This document shows, in pieces, positions 46,312-58,150 of a stretch of 64,000 nt of DNA. The stretch's first letter is position 1; each line of letters starts with the position of its first letter. This DNA comes from Phallusia fumigata. Taxonomy: Eukaryota > Chordata > Ascidiacea > Phlebobranchia > Ascidiidae. The notes below the pieces were generated by a model. The model made no database searches. It had not been told where the DNA came from and saw nothing but the letters and a program-made list of their open reading frames with translations. The stretch is from assembly GCA_008931825.1 (NCBI GenBank), contig QXVZ01000327.1, forward strand, positions 143,339 to 207,338. Reading direction: 5' to 3'. A program made the position numbers and the translations under genes.

Positions 46312-47683
46312 CTAGCGCTTATTTAAAAGCTTAAATAGCGACTCACATTGCTTCATATTTTTCATCAAGTTGGTATAATGATTTAATATCCTAAACATAT
46401 TTCAAATCATTTACCTGCAGGAATCAATTGTGTTGGAACTCTCTTTAAAAGTTTTTTTGCAGCGACTGCAAACCACGAAGTGTTCGGACACAACTGTTTC
46501 AGCATCCACTACTGTTACAGGAACTCCTGCATTGCTTCGCGATGATTGGCTGGACAAAATTGTCTGCAGGAATAATTTCTATCAACAACATATTCTCTGG
46601 ACGAGTTCAGAGATGGCAGCCACAGTAATTTACCATGCCATAGCGTATATGGCTTAAAAACAACAGAGCAACCAGTAATGAAGATGTTCATTGATTTTAA
46701 GACATTTAGCGGGGGTCTGTACTTTCTAAATGCTCTTGTTATTATTGCACATAACTTTTCCTTTTTTCATTAAACGAGTGGGTCCTTTTTGGTAATTTCG
46801 ATTCAATTGTATCACTTGCATTCCCACAACGGTCTATGACAACGACACCGAATGGCGCCATTTATCAGCTTACCCTTCCTTTACTTAGTGATGATGGGAG
46901 GTTGTTAAATGTTTCCCCGTATCTGGACAGAATATTACCTCGATGACATACGTAGGGTTTCGTGTTTTTTCTCATTGTCTGCAGAAATGTTTTTTTCAAT
47001 TATTTCTTGTCCATATATTTCATTTCAGATTTGGACACCAAAGGTTGTTCATGCCACAGTTATAACCTGTTTAGTGTTTATTCGGTACTACTCCTGGCTA
47101 TTCAAAACATTAGAATAGTGAAGTAATACCTGTTCAAGTGACATTTTTTCTTTGCTCATTACGAGTCGGTGTTTTTGCATTGCGGTTTTTAATTTTCGAT
47201 CGTTTTCCACCATTTCTCGTTTCAAATCCATTCTGGAACATATAAGCAGATAAAAATATCATAATTTTAGTTTTGGATTGGATTAAACCACCCTAACAAC
47301 GCAACGAAAGTATTTCTGATTGCTGACATTTATTATTTATTGCCATCGAGTGCCTGTTTTTCGGATAGTGTATCTCAAAATACCAAAAACTTACGTATAT
47401 CCATTTCTCGGACATTTTTGAAGAAATAATCGAGACGGAGTTGTATGGTTGCCGACACTTTTGTAATCCCATTCGGGAATTTGCAAACCTGAGCAAAAAG
47501 TTAGTTTACGGTGTCACATACCTTTGATTTGCACAGCAGTAACTCACCTTTGCTAATTCCGGTTCCATAGTGAGACATACGAGACAAATGGGAGTGTTCA
47601 AGTGGATACTCCATGTCAATTGCCCACGAATAACTTGCTTTCTTTGTTTCAGGCTGCGGAAAATAAACTTTCAGTTTTTCCAT
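46312..47683 (-). CDS. Unknown protein with a CxxC motif, five exons
   Basis: Minus-strand exons: 47683-47548, 47488-47395, 47232-47130, 46563-46415, 46390-46312. All introns are GT-AG and phases fit, giving 186 aa from MEKLKVYFPQPETKK to LLNKR. A charged helical segment lies near residues 78-110 (KREMVENDRKLKTAMQKHRL) and a possible zinc-binding motif CSRCKKTF at 143-150 with another Cys at 160. An alternative frame after the last acceptor (DIKSLYQLDEKYEAM) would need a different junction phase and is less likely. I do not recognise the family. Short Tyr/Pro-rich N-terminal modules of this kind occur in sperm-axoneme proteins, but that is only a guess. Confidence 0.6.
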
Positions 47684-48741
47684 CTTAGGCTTTTTTACTC
47701 TCTGTTAGCATTATTTTCCACAAATCCTAATTAAAACTTTCTTACTTTACTGGATATATCCTCCAAGTTAGCACAGACAACTGATATAAAAGTATTGTAC
47801 TAGCGTAATAAACTTTACGACTGCAGGTTACACAGTCGCCAATAAAATACTGTTCTGGTATGCAACTCTTTAACTTACCATGTTTTTACTGATTGCCAGC
47901 CAAAGTCTGTCGCACAATACGCAATCACATATAAAACATGCCGACTGACACACTAGCGAGCCTTACCTCGATATACAAAAGAAGGCGGTTGAAGTATAAA
48001 CAGTCTATATCTGGAACATTGTTTTGGCAAGAAACTCACCAAAGACGACACAGTGTTGTAGAACAGCCTCTCAAAGCAGTTGAGGGTTTTCGTCAGCTCC
48101 ACGTAACTTTGCCACTCGCTCTTCGGATTGTGTTGACAATACGCTCCAAACAAACGGTTTGTTGGTATTTTGTTTCAGATTTGTAAGCTGATCTGGCCCT
48201 AACAGATTCTGATTAAAATATTCCACCCACCTCAAAGACTACACAGACGACATACACATATCATTCACGGGGAAAGAGGTGTGCGTAATGTATGTAGTAC
48301 GCCCAATTTTAAACGTTTGTCATTTTTGACAAACCAAGTAAAAAACCTCACACATAGGAAGCAACTATAGGTCCATAATGATAGCGATAACGTTTTTTCG
48401 AAACCAGTTGGTTATGTGTGGACTTCGTGTGGCGTTTGATGTTGTGCAAACTTTGTTTCCGGTCTTTACTTCTACAGAACAACCCTTGCAACTTCCAGTA
48501 ACTCGTATGCAAGGATTTGCATAATCTTAATTCTTGGTTCAAGAGTTCGAAAATACAGACATCATGGTGTTTATTGATTAGCACGCGTATATACAGAAAA
48601 GATGAAAGAGATGACTTGCCCACCATTTGCAAGAAAATGGCTATGTTAGTTTAGGGATGCTGATGAATGACATTCAAAGCGAAACAAGTGATAAAAATTT
48701 TACCGTTGTCATCATATTATTTTCGATATACACACAGCTTT
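47684..48741. other. Spacer between the MOCOS-like gene and the CxxC gene
   Basis: No gene is firmly recognised. A 94-codon minus-strand frame (48632-48348) has no known domain. An overlapping frame contains RVTGSCKGCSVEV, faintly like the Cys motif of MOSC domains, but there is no room for a whole MOSC domain. Confidence 0.4.
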
Positions 48742-51700
48742 TTAAGGCGAAACAAACTTTTTGCGTAAAAACCGAACAAATGCTTTCACGTCGCCGCGTG
48801 TGGACATATAACCGAGAGAGATACGAAGTGCTCCAACTGGCACTCCACTGACCAAGTCCACTTCACCGCACTTATACCCCAACTGAATAATAAAGTAGGA
48901 ATTGTTACTATAAACCGATTTACCTGAAAAACAATAAAATTTATTTATTCACCCGATACATTTCGATCATCTTATCTTCTCCCATTTTTAACATTCTATT
49001 GCACGACCCGTAATTGCAGAAACATCCGCCGCGCAAGTGTATGCCCTCAAAAGCAGCCGTTGCAAGTACAGAAATAAATCCAACGTAACTGAAGAGTTTT
49101 TAAAATTTTAAGTTTTTAAAATTTTACATTTTTTTTGAACTAACCTTCCATCATCTTTCAAAATATTGAAGGGTATTACAGCTCCCTGTTCATCGGAATT
49201 GTCGTAATTGCTGTATGAATATATTTCGCAAACTTTTTTGCCGTTTCCATGAGAAAGTTGCTGCATTTCACCGAGCATTCTTAAAATTGCGCATGTTAGT
49301 TGTCAGAACTTACGTGCAAGCAATATACAGGTCCACCTTTTAATTAGAGAGAAAACATGATCCGAAATGTTTTGCATCGAACCGGTGATTCGTTCCAATG
49401 TTTGAAAACCGAACTTCAAAGCGAGAATGTCAAGGAATCCTATAGTACCTTCTTCAAATCTAACATGCAACACATTAATGAAAATTGAACAATTTTAGTT
49501 CTATCGCAAACTCGTATATCATACCAAAACCGTTCAAAATACCTTTCATGTAGATTGGATTTCATGGCAACAAAACTGTGTGATGCAATGTACATATCAG
49601 TTGTGCCGCCTCCAAAATAATGCTTTTTATTTAGCACATTTGCAGCTTCTTTTCGAACTAGAAGGGCTCCTGTGCCTAAGGATGAATAGTTTTTCTTTAA
49701 ATCCTGGGGTTAATAGAGTCGGTGGGACGTTTTGCAACAAGTGTTGTTAGCCACGTGCAAAATATCAAAAAGGTAAACTAAAACGCGCATACGACCACAA
49801 ATAAAAATGCCCGTTTACCCCGTTTATACCTTTATAAGTCGGTCTCTAAGCGCATAAACGTGTTTACCTGTTGGAAGGCCAAACATTTTGTAAAAAGACA
49901 TGCACACAAAGTCTGCATTGTGTTTTGTTAGATCCAAAGGTGATGTTGGCACAAAAGCCGCCGCGTCCAACACCACATACCATCGGTGAGTTTTACTGTC
50001 ATCGTCCTGATTCTCGTTATCTATGCAACACCAACATATATACCACGAGTGTTTTGCACAGCTCCATGCCTGCAGTCACCATACTTGCGTTTGATGACGA
50101 ACTGAGACCATTTTGTTGGACTTCGTTTATCCAATCCAACGGATATTTTCGTCCGCTAAAGTTGCTTTGGGCGGGAAATGCAAATAAGTTGAAAACTTGT
50201 TTATCGCTGCATAGAAAATACCAATATTTCAGTGGTTGCGAACATTCTTCGAATCGTTTGGTCACCAATGCGACGCATACACATCTCAGTTGCGACACAT
50301 TATGTCCAGACAAAGTCCCTCGTAACTCATTTACGACCCACAGCGGTTTATATTCGTTGTGTTTCATATAAAACTTCCGTGACTCGAGTCATTACAACAC
50401 TTCTACATCTTACTAGTGGTCATTGACGTGATAAAGGCAAATGGATATATGATCAAAAAAAGGTTTATGTAAAACAAGCCAACATAGTTTAAATTTCAAC
50501 ACCTAAAAAACGTTAGTCTACCGGCATATGGCTCGCTTGACAAAGAGTTGATGCGACTTACTTGTCTGGTTCAGATTTTGCCTTCTTGACTACGCATCGT
50601 TCATAATCCTCAAGTTCATTCAATCCAGTTGCGTCCCTATCGACAATAAACAAGTATTTAGATTACCGCCAAAATATTTGTTATATTTTAAATGAACCTG
50701 GGAAGTTTCAAGCAAACAGCCATGGCCCCACATTCCGTTGCAGCTTCCCTTATTCCCACCACTGATGTGTGATTATCTTCCAAATACGCAAAAGTTGACC
50801 TTCCTGCGCAAGCCCAAGAATTTATTTGCCATACCTTATCTTGCTATATCAATATCTGTTAAGTTACCACATATCCAATTGAAACTTTGAGCCAACATTT
50901 TTAGACTTGCTGTAGTTCCAGATGTGAAAATTACGTCGTAATCATCTTCGGTGACGTTAAAGTGTTTCAAAATAATTTTGCGAACCTGTGGAAAAGCATT
51001 TCCCACATTGTAACAGTGCAAATAAAAACGTTTTTTGCTTGGAATATGTGACGGAACGTGTTATAATGAACAGTTGTTGAATATTAGATAAACAGAACTT
51101 TTGTAACGGGCAAATCAATACCCCCTCCACCCGACTCCAACTCCATGACACAATGGCGACCCCACATTTGTTTTTAGCAGAACTTCGTAGCATATGGAAA
51201 GTATCCGACACCAGCAACATGTTTTTTTTAATTTCGCTGCCCGGCACGATGCAAAAAAAACATTGTCATCATCATTTTGCATTTTGACCATTGCCTAATT
51301 CGGTTTCGCATTTGCCGGAAAAGGAAAACCCTATGAAAGTTTATTCTAGAACAGTGTTTCTGATCCAGTGGTACGTGACGACATTCTAGATAAAGCGAGC
51401 AACTCTCGGTTATTTGCGGGTGTGTGTAGTCTGTACGTCTTTGCAAAAAATCGCTAATACTCATACAAAATGGTTGTTGCTTTATCCGTTAGGCTACGCG
51501 GAGTTGTAAGTCGGCCGTTAAATTGAACGTTTTTCGTTGCATATATAGTTCGATTCAAAAATGAAATTGTTAAATCTGAACTTAGATGCAGCGACAGCAC
51601 GTTTCCTCCAAGTGGTACGCGACCACAAAAAGGCACTGATGGTTTATTGAATTATTTGCGCGTTTTCTACATACCTCGGCCACAATTCGTGTCATTCGGT

Positions 51701-52650
51701 CGCTACTTGGATTTCCACTGTGCGGATTTCCAAATAATTTTTGCTGCAAACACTTTGACAAATCTTTTACTTGTTGCTCTGAGTAAAGTGATGCGCCCGT
51801 GAAATCCAAATAAACTTGATCTGCAAAACAATATAATTTATTTAAATGCGGCTCAATTGTTTAAACTTTTCTCGGTATTTAAAAAAAATTGCACACAATT
51901 TTAATTTGATGTGTGTCTTTTTTTATGTTTTTTGTCAGCACAACAAGAAACGCCAAATTGGAAGATCAACAACTCGTAAACATGAAAACATGCAAATTTT
52001 GAGTGCAGGCAGTGGAATTCATGCATTGACCTTTACTTTTCTAGTTAAATGATGTAATATGTCGGCGTTGGTTCTGGGCGGAAACACGTGTATGTTATGT
52101 TTTGAATAAGCAACAATGTTGTTCGAATTTAGTTTCATGACAAGAAAACATTGGCACATATTTCCAAGCATAAAAAAATGCATGCTTACTTCGACATTGC
52201 AAAATTAAATTTAAAACATAAAACGCTTTAATAGGCAGTGATGAAACGATGAAGATCTAGACATCTTAAACAAAACCAAGCACTCCGGACAAATAAAAAC
52301 ATAAAATAGGCAAAATGATTTCAGTCGATGTATCAATAGGAATAATACACGTAGAAAAAAATTCTCGATGTAGTTTGGACCGTCCGTACCCGGATGATAC
52401 ACATAAAATAAAGTATTTAAATGCATAAAAAATTCCGTCACAAAATGTCGCTTTATGTTATACTTTACACTTACCTTTAATGCGAACAAATTCTTTTTTT
52501 CTGATCTTGTTAAGATTTTTTGGGTACATCGTTCTTACACTTTTCAATGATCTATTCTTGCTGCTCTTCGTGCAATTATCAACTGTTTTCTGCAATGAAA
52601 ACTCTCGACTTTTTGTATTTATTTTATTGCAAACGCGCGCCACTCACCAT
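48742..52650 (-). CDS. MOCOS: Molybdenum cofactor sulfurase-like protein lacking the MOSC domain
   Basis: Minus-strand exons: 52650-52648, 52589-52475, 51820-51675, 50985-50868, 50803-50698, 50636-50562, 50206-50085, 50020-49868, 49675-49543, 49459-49337, 49279-49145, 49088-48953, 48882-48742. All phases fit; 501 aa. The first exon carries only the ATG. The class V aminotransferase (cysteine desulfurase) domain is complete: [48 protein letters not shown], the PLP lysine K273 in [11 protein letters not shown], and the persulfide cysteine C432 in [18 protein letters not shown] sulfurates the Moco of xanthine dehydrogenase and aldehyde oxidase. Human MOCOS (888 aa) continues into a C-terminal MOSC domain; here a TAA stop comes ten codons after the last conserved block. 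The MOSC part is either absent or a separate gene elsewhere. Confidence 0.9.
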
Positions 52651-53658
52651 TTTGTTGTTTCCGGACGCCAGACGATCCGACTAATTATGTTTCGTAAAGT
52701 AATTCTTTCAATAATTGCCAACAAGTGCAAGTCATAATTCAGCTTGCTTTCACTTTTGTCAACAAGGGGCGTGCCCAGTGACACGCCCCCTTAATGTGGC
52801 GTGAATCGTGATAACGCGAATTTTCCGGAAAATGGGGATTTGGGAAGTCGAACTCATTTGCACACATCGTCAACGTGTTGCCGCCAATAATTTGTTGGGT
52901 TTGCAAATCTTGCTAAAGTTATTTTTACTTCCTCGAGAGCTTCCATTGTCATGTTAAGTTAAAAAGAGGTCAAAACGGCAGGTAGTTTTAGATGTTTGAA
53001 TAACTTTCATATTTAACCAACACAAAACATCTAAACAACATTATGTTTCGCGGTTGTTTTAACTGTTAATTGCGACGACATAACTACGTAACTATAAGAT
53101 GTTGAAACGACAGTTTATTACATCTAAAAACCCCTCATATTCAACCACCAGAAAATGTTCAATCAAGGTCAAATTTTGACGTTGATTGAACAGGTAATCA
53201 CGAGGTCGAAACGTTGTTAAATAAAGCCGTCAAAATCACAGTCACCTTTTTACGACTAAACAGCTTTCATAATCAACCTACAGAAACCCAAATTTCAACC
53301 AACCGTCGCAAATGTCAACGTTAAAACCATGCCACAATGCTCACTGGGGAAGGTCAGTGAATGTCTAAAAAATTACAACATCCGGGTAACCTTTGTCCCC
53401 TTATTTCGGCCCGGTCAGCAAGTATCAGTGTAAGGTTAAGATAATATCACATCAGTGAATGGGTAAAAGGGACGTTTATTACCAGTACATTTCATATACA
53501 GTTCTACATGTGCAACTAAAGACAAGAAAAAGGATGCAACGGTAAACTTCATTGATGTCACAGTACGTGCCAAACAAAACAAATCGAAAAGTGGGTTGCG
53601 GTGTAAATTTCAACTGCGAGGACATAATTATAAGCTGAATAGGAGAAGAAACTAAAAA
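52651..53658. other. Spacer with low-order repeats
   Basis: A short inverted repeat, ggggcgtgcccagtgacacgcccc, is at 52768-52791. From about 52980 to 53350 related motifs (reverse-complement form ggttgaatatgaaag and variants) recur roughly every 120 bp, ending with ccacaatgctcactgggg. This looks like an old minisatellite-like or MITE-derived stretch. No gene is seen. Confidence 0.45.
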
Positions 53659-56600
53659 CTAATATCCAGGAAAACAAATCTCGGAAGTGTGCACAAATAT
53701 GGGTTTGTCGCTTCTTCTCGTGTTTCCATTTTTGCTGTGTTCGCGACGAAACAGATGGTACGGTACGACAGTTTGTGGTGTGGAATCTGGTATCATGTGC
53801 TTCTGAACTTCCCGAAAAAATGAATTCTCACTGTGGCTGTGTGGTGGTGCATATTCCCTGTCAGACTGCATTTTCACTGGCGAATTTCGTCCGCTTCTTA
53901 TAGCTTGCAATCGAGCAGCATCGCCACTGAGGTAGTACGGCATGTTCCTCTCATACATTCTCGATGATGTATTGGGCGAGCTTTGACTCATGAACTAAAA
54001 AAACATTTATGACTGTTAGCAAAGAGAAAAAGGGATATGGAACATCAGGACATATATTTTTTGAAAGACTGTAGTCCCTCACGAAAAAAACTGTTGATTG
54101 ATTTAAAAACAATGTTAGCTTTATTGAATTTTTAGAAAAAATCTTTAGTTTATTTTAAAACATAGTACGCCAGGCCTGCAAGAGGCGTGGTACCGTATCA
54201 TAGTCGGCCTTCCAAGCATTTCCAGTTATTTTAACACAGTGTTTCTTCACATCCACGGGCTGTATCTAATATAGGCAAAGACACGAAACGGGTTAGACAT
54301 ACTTGCGTGTAGCTGGGTTTGTAGACATTCGGTGGATATGGTGACATTCTGTGGGGCGAATCCGATGAAAACCTGACACTGGATACACCGCTGTCCGATT
54401 CCAAGTTCCTTCCAGTGTCTTCGAAATCTGGTGACTGTGGACTTTCAATGGAGCGAATTCCAACTTTCAACTTGTCATAAGAACCGCGACTCATCAGCAT
54501 CGGCTGCTCGGTGATCTTAAAACTCTTATTTGCTTGAACCATAGTTTTCACCTGACCGTCCTTAAACTCCTAAAAAGCATTACATGTTGTTAGAAGCAGT
54601 ATAAAATATAGGTGGCTGTAAGATATACCATTATCACATGGCAAATACTCAAATTTATCTGCATGAATTTTAACCTGTAAGAGAGACATCTCGAGAGGTT
54701 CTTTTCCGCTTTTTTCTTCAGTGTTGTCTGTGATAGTTACAGCACTTGCAAATTGTACATTGGTCTTATCTGGTTCGACTAACTCGTTGTGTGCTACAAC
54801 CGTGCTTTGTTCGACCTGTTTATGAATGAAAACCAGGTTAAATTATTCAAGAAAGTATTAGTTCAAAAAGGAAATGAAAACGTACCATCGTGGGGTTACC
54901 GATAGCTTTGGGCTTCGATGGCACTGGCGAACATTGAGTCATGATCGTTCGGCATTTTACTTGTGGTCTTAGAACATAAAACAAAAGCAATGTCAATTTG
55001 TGTAAACAGGACTCGTTTCCAAGTGAAGTTAATCACAGTCTGTCGCAATCCAAAACAGAACTTACCGACTTGTAATCTGTGTACCCTTGTTATTGTCAGG
55101 AACTGTTTGTACAGATTTTTCGTTGCTTAGTTTCTGTTTTCGAAGAGCCTATATACAAGAGAAATATCAAAGTGTTTAGTAACAACAAAATATTTTACGG
55201 CTTCTTTGCTATAATCGTCTGTTTTGCATACGATTTAGGCTATCAACAACAGACGAGTCCGGTAAAGTATATCCAAACACAGTCCAAACAATCACTTACT
55301 GCATAACGTTTCTTGACTTGAACCAGCTCGGTGGAAAGGTTTGCCGACCTAAAAATGCAGTTTTTATTTTTAAAGTAAACCCAAATGCTGATACGAATTG
55401 CTACGAATTTAACTAAGATGTCAATTCGATTGTCGTTTTTCTCTCGAAGTCATTATTCATAAACTGACATATGTTTTAACAAATTATACTTATGTTGTGT
55501 GGACAATATCGTGTGGACAATAATATTTGGCAGATTGTGAATATTATAACAAGGCATGTATTGGGCTTTTTTTAAAGTTTTACATTAAAAACATGTAGCT
55601 ACACTTACTTTTTCTTTTCTTGTTGCAATTGCTCATTGGCGACTCTCAGTTTTCTTTCGGAAGCTAATTGTTTGTTGCGCAGAATATCCACCATCGACTT
55701 CTACAAACGAGACATAAAATATTGATGACAAGCTTTCCGGAGTATTAAAGCACCGCTCTGCGTTCAGGTAAACTGGACCTAAGGCTGTACGTGCTGCTTA
55801 CATTTAACGTTATTGTAATAACTTGCGCAGTGGCTGAAACAGTTTTGATACCTTTCCTTGGTCGCCTTCCGGGTAAAGTTCTTGAGACACTTTCTTCAAC
55901 TTCTTTTTCAATATTTCTATTTCGTTGTTTTTGTATGAAAGCTCTAGCTCCAACTGATAGAACTTTGTTCCCCAATCAACAAACTGTCCAGTAGCCACTC
56001 GGGTCTTAGGGTAACAGTCAGGTTGAACTTGTTTGTTTCCATACATGACTTCGATTCGGGATTCAATCGGTTTATTACCTAATTCCTTCATGGCTAAGTT
56101 TAATGAGTTGCCTGAAAAAAAGCGGTAAAATTACTAAGCATCTACTGAATTGGTAAACATGTTTGCTGTATCAAAGCAAATAAATTACATGTCAAATGTC
56201 AAACACATGTCTAATATACGTCATAGCGGCCAGTAATCGATGTAGTCTACAAAGATATTTTACCTCCTAACATTACACTGTTGTTTAACAAGGGCTGAGC
56301 GATATGTGTTTAATCATTCCTTATTCGCTATTCAGTATACCCCAATTTGGTCCACAATGACTGATAAAACCGATGTGTACAGACCATCTTGGTCTATCGA
56401 AGTGCAAACATATTCGATCATTCTTACTACTTGATAAAATAGATTCAACAACCCATGACTACGACGCACACTAAGCTGAAAAACCTTTGTTGTGATCAAT
56501 TTGAAAAAAGGTAGCCAAGGGCGTGGTTTCTTGTAAGATTTATGCAAAAGTAAACTAATCAACCATGGCAAGTGCAAATAGAAACACTATCAATCACAAG

Positions 56601-57200
56601 GTAATATGTGGTCTTGTCCGGACGAGCCAAACACAAGTTGCACGTAACGTCTCAAGAAATAGGACTACAATGCGCAATTGTTGGCAGTGTTTGCCGTGAA
56701 AAGACCGAATACCTGGATTCACCCTTGGGTAAACAAGTAAACACTTATCACTGATTACTTTAGGACATTAGGAAAATCACGGTTAGCTGTTTCTGCTGAT
56801 GTTTGCTCCAAAATACTAAAGTATACCTTCCACCTCTACTGTCCTATTGCTTTCACGTCATATATTATAGCCTATAATCACGTCATTCTTTGTGCGTGTA
56901 AGGTTTGCGTTATCTTTTTCACTTGATCGTATTTAATAACTATTACCATCGTTATGTGACAAATAGAAATACAAAAGGGTTTGATGGAGACAGAAAATTC
57001 ACACATGATTCATGTAATGATACGCCTTCCTCACACAAACAGGTGTTGCTGAATTGGTGACAAGCTTTATTTCTAATTTGATGAAATTGGACAGGCTTAC
57101 CTTCTTTGTTCAGTTTCCTTAATATCGCCGGTACGTTCCAGTAACTCAGTGGCAGGTGGTTTTCATCGGCAGTGGCCAAGTTGCCGGTCGTCTGTTCCAT
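53659..57200 (-). CDS. Unknown coiled-coil protein, nine exons
   Basis: Minus-strand exons: 57200-57101, 56111-55852, 55700-55609, 55348-55300, 55148-55066, 54967-54886, 54815-54675, 54569-54303, 53994-53659. Phase is continuous; 469 aa. The start was taken at MEQTTGNLATAD because a stop lies upstream in frame. A hydrophilic N-terminus is followed by a coiled coil at about 85-170 (YQLELELSYKNNEIEILKKK, then NEQLQQEKKK). The C-terminal half is Ser/Pro-rich and likely disordered, with repeated phospho-type motifs (ESPQSPDF, SDSPHRMSPYPP). I do not recognise the family. The layout resembles centrosomal, ciliary or adaptor proteins, without a diagnostic domain. Confidence 0.7.
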
Positions 57201-58150
57201 ATAATGCAGAATAACACTGAAGTCACTTTTAAGCGATTTATACACTTTGACAAGATTTCACAAAAAATATAAAACCGTTAGCGTTTCTCCACAAAGCTAT
57301 TCGGAAAGATTCTTTTTCTGTTTACGTAAAACCAAGCAAGTTGCTATATGCGCTGTTCGCAATCGCGCTTAACATTGTTGACGCACACACCGACTGCACG
57401 CTTAAGCAAACTAATCGTAAATCGGTTTGCGTCACGTTACACAGTCGCTATGGATGGGTTTATCACGCCGTTAGGCACTAAAATTTAATTGACAAACGGA
57501 AAATTTGTTTCTGAATTCTGACGACTTGGCAAAACATTAAAACTGTGACTAACAGAATGACGACATGCCATAAACATTCGTTTGGCCTTGTAGATGCCCA
57601 CACGACTGCAGGAAAATTGGGAGTAATCTTGTACGAACATGAAGTATCAAGTGAATCGACTTCGCCTTGCATGTGGTTGCGGTTCGCACCGCGCGTTCCT
57701 AAAAATTAGCTGTAGATTGAAAAAGTGAAGATCAACGGCCATCCGAAACATTACTTTTGCCTCAAGTGCCATGGGGCAGATACAACTATGTCAATGGTTC
57801 CCAATAGGGAAGGAATTCCAATGTTAAGTTATCAAAGATAAGCGCAATATCTCTTTTTTAGTGTTGGCCAGTGGTTTTAAACCTGTTTAAATTACTTATG
57901 GTTTATTATTAAAGGAATAAAAAGTTCCAAAATATGCAAAAGGGGGAATGATTTAGAAAAGGTTTGGAGCCACAAATTATGCAATGTTTGACCAAAGATA
58001 TAACTTAATAAAACACAAACCGAATAGGGTGCGTGGCATTTTATTGCAAAAACCAAAGAAAAACTTGCGCATGGCTTGGCAGTAGAAAGTCGACATGCGA
58101 AATGATACGCGATGAAGTAAGATCACAACATGGCGGTGGAACTTCATGAT
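57201..58150. other. Spacer between CSE1L and the coiled-coil gene
   Basis: No gene is recognised. It should contain the CSE1L 3' UTR and the promoter of the coiled-coil gene. Confidence 0.5.

Noticed and set aside
48348-48632. Missing MOSC domain of the MOCOS-like gene
   Set aside because: Only a faint VTGSCKGC-like motif in a short frame; no room for a ~200-residue domain and no supporting splice sites.
50021-50043. A 23-bp intron in the MOCOS-like gene
   Set aside because: It is too short to splice and its phase does not fit; the donor at 50084 gives a 64-bp intron with correct phase.
49871-50371. 166-codon plus-strand open frame
   Set aside because: It overlaps exons 7 and 8 of the MOCOS-like gene in antisense; the sense strand carries the conserved desulfurase motifs.
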